The notes under the pieces: generated by a model
The model's input: only the letters and a program-made list of their open reading frames with translations
Told to the model about the DNA's origin: nothing
Databases searched by the model: none
Position numbers and translations under genes: made by a program
In this document: positions 34,928-37,964 of the stretch, piece by piece
How positions within the stretch are numbered: the first letter of the stretch is position 1
Layout: each line of letters starts with the position of its first letter
DNA from: Gammaproteobacteria bacterium
Lineage (GTDB): Bacteria > Pseudomonadota > Gammaproteobacteria > Xanthomonadales > Wenzhouxiangellaceae
DNA length: 37,964 nucleotides
Direction: 5' to 3'
Assembly (NCBI GenBank): GCA_021772955.1
Contig: JAJFKZ010000042.1
Span: forward strand, 1-37,964

Positions 34928-35419
34928 CTATGCCAACAGCGCACTCCTGGCCATCACCAGGGCATCCTCGCGTTGTTCTTCGGCCGTGACCGGGTTGAAC
35001 CATTGATAGTAGTTTGAGCGCCTGCCAACGACACTGAACCCCTGCGATTGATACAGGCGAATTGCGGCCAGGTTACCGGCTCGAACCTCCAGATACATGC
35101 GCTGCGCGCCGGCACCAAAGGCAGCTCGCATGCCATGCAGCAACAGGCTCAGGCCATAGCCTCGTCCCTGCCAGTCGGGATGCACGCAGACATTCAACAA
35201 GTGTGCCTCGTCGGCCTGCACAGAAATAATCAAATGGCCGATGACGGTGTCACCCAGCTCCAGTACCCGGCAGTAATAACCAACCTGCATGCAATCTGAA
35301 AAAATGCCGCGCGTCCAGGGATAATCATAGGCTGCAATATCATTGTCCAGCACCTCATCCAGATCCAGATGGTGCATTTCCCGGATCAGAGATTGCGGTC
35401 TGCTTCTTACCGAAACCAT
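34928..35419 (-). CDS. rimI: Ribosomal protein S18 alanine N-acetyltransferase RimI
   Basis: The 163-residue GNAT enzyme acetylates the N-terminal Ala of ribosomal protein S18 in the family. Acetyl-CoA binding sequence VHPDWQGRGYGLSLL (about 81-95) follows the beta strand HLLNVCV. RMYLEVRAGNLAAIRLYQSQGFSVVGRRSNYY and REDALVMA near the C-terminus are characteristic of RimI. ATG at 35419, 49 nt after the holD stop. holD-rimI adjacency is found in E. coli as well. It ends convergent with valS, 96 nt apart. Confidence 0.93.
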   Translation of the reverse strand: MVSVRSRPQSLIREMHHLDLDEVLDNDIAAYDYPWTRGIFSDCMQVGYYCRVLELGDTVIGHLIISVQADEAHLLNVCVHPDWQGRGYGLSLLLHGMRAAFGAGAQRMYLEVRAGNLAAIRLYQSQGFSVVGRRSNYYQWFNPVTAEEQREDALVMARSALLA

Positions 35420-35468
35420 CAGTTCAGGCCAGTGCGCCTGGTGTCCTGCCGCGCCTCATACGGCACTT

Positions 35469-36086
35469 TCAGCGCGACCATGGCAACGCCTGCAGGTCTT
35501 GCCAGAGCTGGCGCTTGGCAACCAGCGGATTTGCGCTCAGTTGCTGCAGATCAATATGCAGCTGCGGCTGGTGCGTCGTCGTGCCAGCTGCCGCAGCGAC
35601 CGTCGACAATAAAATTCTCGGCCGCAGTGACTGCAGTTGGCGCTGTGTGACCAGATGACTGTGCAGGAAATCTTCATCGGCAGCCAGCAGTGGCGGTAAG
35701 TGCCTGAGAATATCCAGCAACAACGGCGCATCCAGCTGCTCGTTACTGCACAACAACAGGCATTCATGGCTGAACGCTGTCGCTGCGGCCTGCGCCGGCG
35801 CGGCCGTCGCGCTGGGGTCACCGACTGCAGCGCAGCGAGCCTGTTCGCGGTCCGTGCCGCGTGGCTTTGGGCTGGTCTGATCAACTTGCAAATCAGTGGC
35901 CATGGCAGCAGTCGCGGCCTGATCGTGCGACCCATCAGCTGCGCCATGCAGTGCCTGCGCCGCTGTCGCGGCAGTACCTGCTGGCGAGGTGGGTCGGCGC
36001 TGCTGCCAGACCTCAATGCCCAACAATTGCAGATACTGTCGTCGTCGCTGTTCGCCTGCCTCAGGCGGTATTGCCTTAGTCTGCAT
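35469..36086 (-). CDS. holD: DNA polymerase III psi subunit HolD with a low-complexity insertion
   Basis: The 205-residue protein shows psi features at both ends. RRQYLQLLGIEVWQQRRP (about 15-32) matches the N-terminal segment that, in E. coli, binds the clamp loader. IDLQQLSANPLVAKRQLWQDLQAL (about 178-201) matches the C-terminal DLRANPTARAALWQQI of E. coli HolD. Between them a run of about 75 residues (33-108) rich in Ala, Thr, Gln and Pro is extra; E. coli psi has 137 residues. Position before rimI supports the call. The ATG overlaps the pssA stop by 11 nt. Loss of part of the globular fold cannot be excluded. Confidence 0.75.
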   Translation of the reverse strand: MQTKAIPPEAGEQRRRQYLQLLGIEVWQQRRPTSPAGTAATAAQALHGAADGSHDQAATAAMATDLQVDQTSPKPRGTDREQARCAAVGDPSATAAPAQAAATAFSHECLLLCSNEQLDAPLLLDILRHLPPLLAADEDFLHSHLVTQRQLQSLRPRILLSTVAAAAGTTTHQPQLHIDLQQLSANPLVAKRQLWQDLQALPWSR

Positions 36087-36867
36087 TGTCCGGGTCTGTA
36101 TTGTCCGGGTCTGTATTCATTCTATCCTTGCGGCGCTTGCGCCCGCGCCAGGTCATGATGACGCCGGAGCTGATGTAGATAAACCCGACCAGCATCAGCA
36201 TCAGCGACACATCCGTCGCTAACAGCACAAACAACAACAGCAGTGCCAATGCCCAGGTCAGTGGCCCACGCGCGCCAAGTGATGCCGATTTGAAACTGTA
36301 GTAGCGCAGACGCGTGAACATCATCAAGCCAACGACCGTGGTCAGCACCAGCATCAGCCAGGCCACACGCTCGCCATCAATACCGTGCTCGACACAAAAC
36401 CACACGGTGCTGACCAAAGTGCCGGCTGCCGCCGGACTGGCCAGGCCCTGAAAGAAACGCTTGTCGGCAACCCGGGCCTGGGAGTTGAAACGTGCCAGCC
36501 GTAAGGCCGCACAAGCACAAAATAGAAACGCCGCCAACCAGCCCAGTTTGCCGGGCAGGTTGCCTTGATGGGCCAGCGATTGCAGTGACCAGACAAACAC
36601 CAGTATGGCTGGCGCCACGCCGAAACTGATCAAGTCAGACATGGAGTCATACTGCGTACCAAACTCGGTCTGCGTGTGTGTGGCTCTGGCGACCCGACCG
36701 TCCAGACCATCGAGCACGCCAGCAACCACAACTGCAATCGCAGCCGGAATGTAATGCATGTTGATGGCCGCGATGATACTGTAAAAACCGGCGAACATGG
36801 CCCCGGTGGTCAGCAAGTTTGGCAACAGATACACGCCGCGTGAATTTTTACCGGTATTATTTTTCAT
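36076..36867 (-). CDS. pssA: CDP-diacylglycerol-serine O-phosphatidyltransferase
   Basis: The 263-residue integral membrane enzyme makes phosphatidylserine from CDP-diacylglycerol and serine. The CDP-alcohol phosphotransferase signature DG-x2-AR-x8-G-x3-D-x3-D is complete (DGRVARATHTQTEFGTQYDSMSD, about 56-78). About eight hydrophobic segments follow. The start LLPNLLTTGAMFAGFYSIIAA is typical of PssA of the Bacillus-like type, which differs from the PLD-type PssA of E. coli. The basic stretch RGRKRRKDR and a duplicated TDPDN tail end the protein. AGGA lies 4-5 nt before the ATG. Confidence 0.93.
   Translation of the reverse strand: MKNNTGKNSRGVYLLPNLLTTGAMFAGFYSIIAAINMHYIPAAIAVVVAGVLDGLDGRVARATHTQTEFGTQYDSMSDLISFGVAPAILVFVWSLQSLAHQGNLPGKLGWLAAFLFCACAALRLARFNSQARVADKRFFQGLASPAAAGTLVSTVWFCVEHGIDGERVAWLMLVLTTVVGLMMFTRLRYYSFKSASLGARGPLTWALALLLLFVLLATDVSLMLMLVGFIYISSGVIMTWRGRKRRKDRMNTDPDNTDPDNAD
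36086..36115. repeat. 15-bp perfect tandem duplication at the end of pssA
   Basis: ttgtccgggtctgta occurs twice without a gap. It duplicates Thr-Asp-Pro-Asp-Asn in the PssA tail and lies directly upstream of the holD coding start. Confidence 0.9.
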
Positions 36868-36888
36868 GTTTCCTAGTTACTATAGTGC

Positions 36889-36900
36889 ATAACATGTTAT
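36889..36900. promoter_or_regulatory. 12-bp perfect palindrome upstream of pssA
   Basis: ataacatgttat is self-complementary. It sits 21 bp before the pssA ATG and between two possible -10 sequences on the minus strand (TATAGT, TATAGA). The gap is divergent with the DUF4124 gene, so either gene could be affected. Confidence 0.3.
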
Positions 36901-37031
36901 TCTATATCGAAGTTTCTGTGCGATTAGCACCTGAATCGATGCCAAACCGGGTGCTGAAAACAGTGTTAGATTCGACCTTGACAAAGCGCCCGGTAAACCA
37001 CTGACAGATCTGACGAATAAGGATGTTCAAA

Positions 37032-37634
37032 ATGAAGTCATTGTACGCTGAATGCATCAAAATCAAAAACCCCGTGAAAAATACCACCCGTCTGTTGTGC
37101 TCTCTCAAGCTGGTTTCGGTACAATCCATGCTACGTCCAATGTCCAGCGTTTTCTTGGCCAGTTTGCTGACGGGCACCCTGCTTCTGGCAGCAACCTTGA
37201 CCCTTGCCAGCCCGGCACAGGCAACCACCATCTACAGCTGGGTCGATGAAAACAGTGTGCAGCACTTTTCCGCCATGCCTCCCACCAATCGGGATGATTT
37301 TGACGTGGTGACCATCGTCGGCAACAGAACCCTGCTGACACGTGCGGAAAGCCGGGCCATTGCGGCCCAACCACACGCCGTGGAAGACTCAATTGCAGCA
37401 GCGGCGAATGAAGTGTCGGTGATTACCGCGCCCGATACCACCGTGACAGTCATTGATCCCGAGATCGTGGCACGCAACTGTGAGCGCGCGCGCAAGAACA
37501 TGTTCCTGATTGAATCCCGGCGACGCATTGTCATTTCCGGTGATGATGGTGAACAGCGTCGCCTGAACGACGACGAACGTGCCGCGTTGATGCAAAAGTC
37601 CCAGGACTACATTGACGAGAAATGCCAGAGTTAA
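37032..37634 (+). CDS. DUF4124 secreted protein
   Basis: This is an exported protein with the DUF4124 motif at the mature N-terminus (TIYSWVDENSVQHFSAMPP). In this family the domain is about 50 residues and its role is unknown. The rest is low-conserved and helix-like, with two cysteines. Two start sets exist. The ATG at 37032 has AAGG about 9 nt upstream but gives a 40-residue basic stretch before the signal peptide. The ATG at 37128 gives a textbook signal peptide (cut near Ala-Gln-Ala) but no clear ribosome site. From 37032 it has 200 residues, from 37128 168. It is monocistronic, between the divergent pssA and proS. Confidence 0.75.
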   Translation: MKSLYAECIKIKNPVKNTTRLLCSLKLVSVQSMLRPMSSVFLASLLTGTLLLAATLTLASPAQATTIYSWVDENSVQHFSAMPPTNRDDFDVVTIVGNRTLLTRAESRAIAAQPHAVEDSIAAAANEVSVITAPDTTVTVIDPEIVARNCERARKNMFLIESRRRIVISGDDGEQRRLNDDERAALMQKSQDYIDEKCQS

Positions 37635-37703
37635 CCCACCAAACCGTATAAAACTCTAGTGCCAGGGCTGGCCCGCGACTGTTCATTTCCGCCTCGATAA
37701 CGA

Positions 37704-37709
37704 TATAAT
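37704..37709 (+). promoter_or_regulatory. Candidate -10 element upstream of proS
   Basis: A perfect TATAAT lies 120 bp before the proS ATG and 17 bp before a small ORF. No good -35 is present at 16-18 bp, so the call is weak. Confidence 0.3.
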
Positions 37710-37725
37710 CCAATCAAGATTCAGC

Positions 37726-37824
37726 ATGTCTGCGGGCTATTTTCTGCTGGCACTCCTGTATATTACCCAGCATCATAACCACCAGCCCAGGCTGGATTTT
37801 TTCCAATGTCAGCAGATCACCTGA
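37726..37824 (+). CDS. Small ORF (32 residues) in the proS leader
   Basis: ATG at 37726 opens a 32-residue frame ending TGA 4 nt before the proS ATG. Its first part is hydrophobic ([14 protein letters not shown]) and the middle is rich in His and Gln (QHHNHQPR). A terminator-like hairpin lies inside it. It could be a leader peptide linked to control of proS, but it has only one proline codon and no clear Shine-Dalgarno, so chance is also likely. Confidence 0.25.
   Translation: MSAGYFLLALLYITQHHNHQPRLDFFQCQQIT
37782..37802 (+). terminator. Terminator-like hairpin ahead of proS
   Basis: CCAGCC-CA-GGCTGG forms a 6-bp GC-rich stem followed at once by ATTTTTT. It lies 148 bp after the DUF4124 stop and 26 bp before the proS ATG. 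It may end the upstream transcript or, if proS transcription starts further upstream, act as an attenuator. Confidence 0.5.
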
Positions 37825-37828
37825 AGCC

Positions 37829-37964
37829 ATGAAAACCAGCCAATTCCACCTGCAAACCCGTCGCGAAACACCCGCCGACGCTGAAATCATCTCGCACCAG
37901 TTGATGCTGCGCAGCGGTATGATCCGCAAACATGCGGCCGGCATTTACACCTGGTCACCGCTGG
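37829..37964 (+). CDS. proS: Prolyl-tRNA synthetase ProS, N-terminal part only
   Basis: ATG at 37829 starts a frame of 45 codons that runs off the right edge. [19 protein letters not shown] and [21 protein letters not shown] match the N-terminus of bacterial ProS (E. coli MRTSQYLLSTLKETPADAE). This is the class II motif 1 region of the enzyme that charges tRNA-Pro. The remaining catalytic, editing and anticodon domains lie outside the window. Confidence 0.92.
   Translation, partial: MKTSQFHLQTRRETPADAEIISHQLMLRSGMIRKHAAGIYTWSPL

Noticed and set aside
37120-37125. TACAAT as promoter of the DUF4124 gene
   Set aside because: The nearest -35-like TTG is 19 bp away, and a start here would miss or clip the ATG at 37128.

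Overview
The window reads as core chromosome of a free-living gammaproteobacterium with fairly high GC. This rests on gene content and order: lptF-lptG divergent from pepA-holC-valS, a Vibrio-TonB2-like DUF3450/ExbB/ExbB/ExbD/TonB/TPR cluster, xerD-dsbC, a single-chain PurL, and a type II secretion operon in the order E-F-G-H-I-J-K-L-M-N-D known from Xanthomonas (xps). I cannot name a genus. I see no rRNA, tRNA, CRISPR array, insertion sequence or prophage.

Layout. Positions 1-13.2 kb, all on the minus strand and read right to left: gspE, F, G, H, I, J, K, L, M, a GspC/XpsN-type gene and gspD, mostly with short overlaps or gaps. They are followed by a small lipoprotein and by a large secreted protein that runs off the left edge. 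13.3-13.9 kb holds a multi-pass membrane protein resembling exosortase-associated proteins. 14.0-20.7 kb, also minus: an AT-hook repeat protein, xerD, dsbC and purL. 20.7-26.8 kb, minus: DUF3450, TtpC-like ExbB, ExbB, ExbD, two tandem TonB proteins and a TPR protein, which together form an energy-transduction cluster for outer-membrane receptors. No receptor gene is present. 26.9-27.4 kb: an RDD membrane protein on the plus strand. 27.4-29.6 kb, minus: lptF-lptG for LPS export. 30.1-34.8 kb, plus: pepA, holC and valS. 34.9-36.9 kb, minus: pssA, holD and rimI. 37.0 kb to the end, plus: a DUF4124 protein and the first 45 codons of proS.

Several features fall outside the ordinary gene content. 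A 14-bp tandem repeat between exbB and exbD forms a chain of four five-codon mini-ORFs, the first three joined to the next by ATGA overlaps, followed by a 13-codon ORF that stops 3 nt before exbD. The second TonB has lost the proline-rich spacer. A histone-like protein carries nine GRPKK AT-hook cores. The HolD (psi) protein has a long Ala/Thr-rich insertion. Short perfect tandem duplications of 12-18 bp recur at gene ends and in gaps. A small ORF overlapping a terminator-like hairpin precedes proS.

Most gene calls rest on family motifs visible in the translations and on gene order. Promoters and operators are pattern matches only and are scored low.
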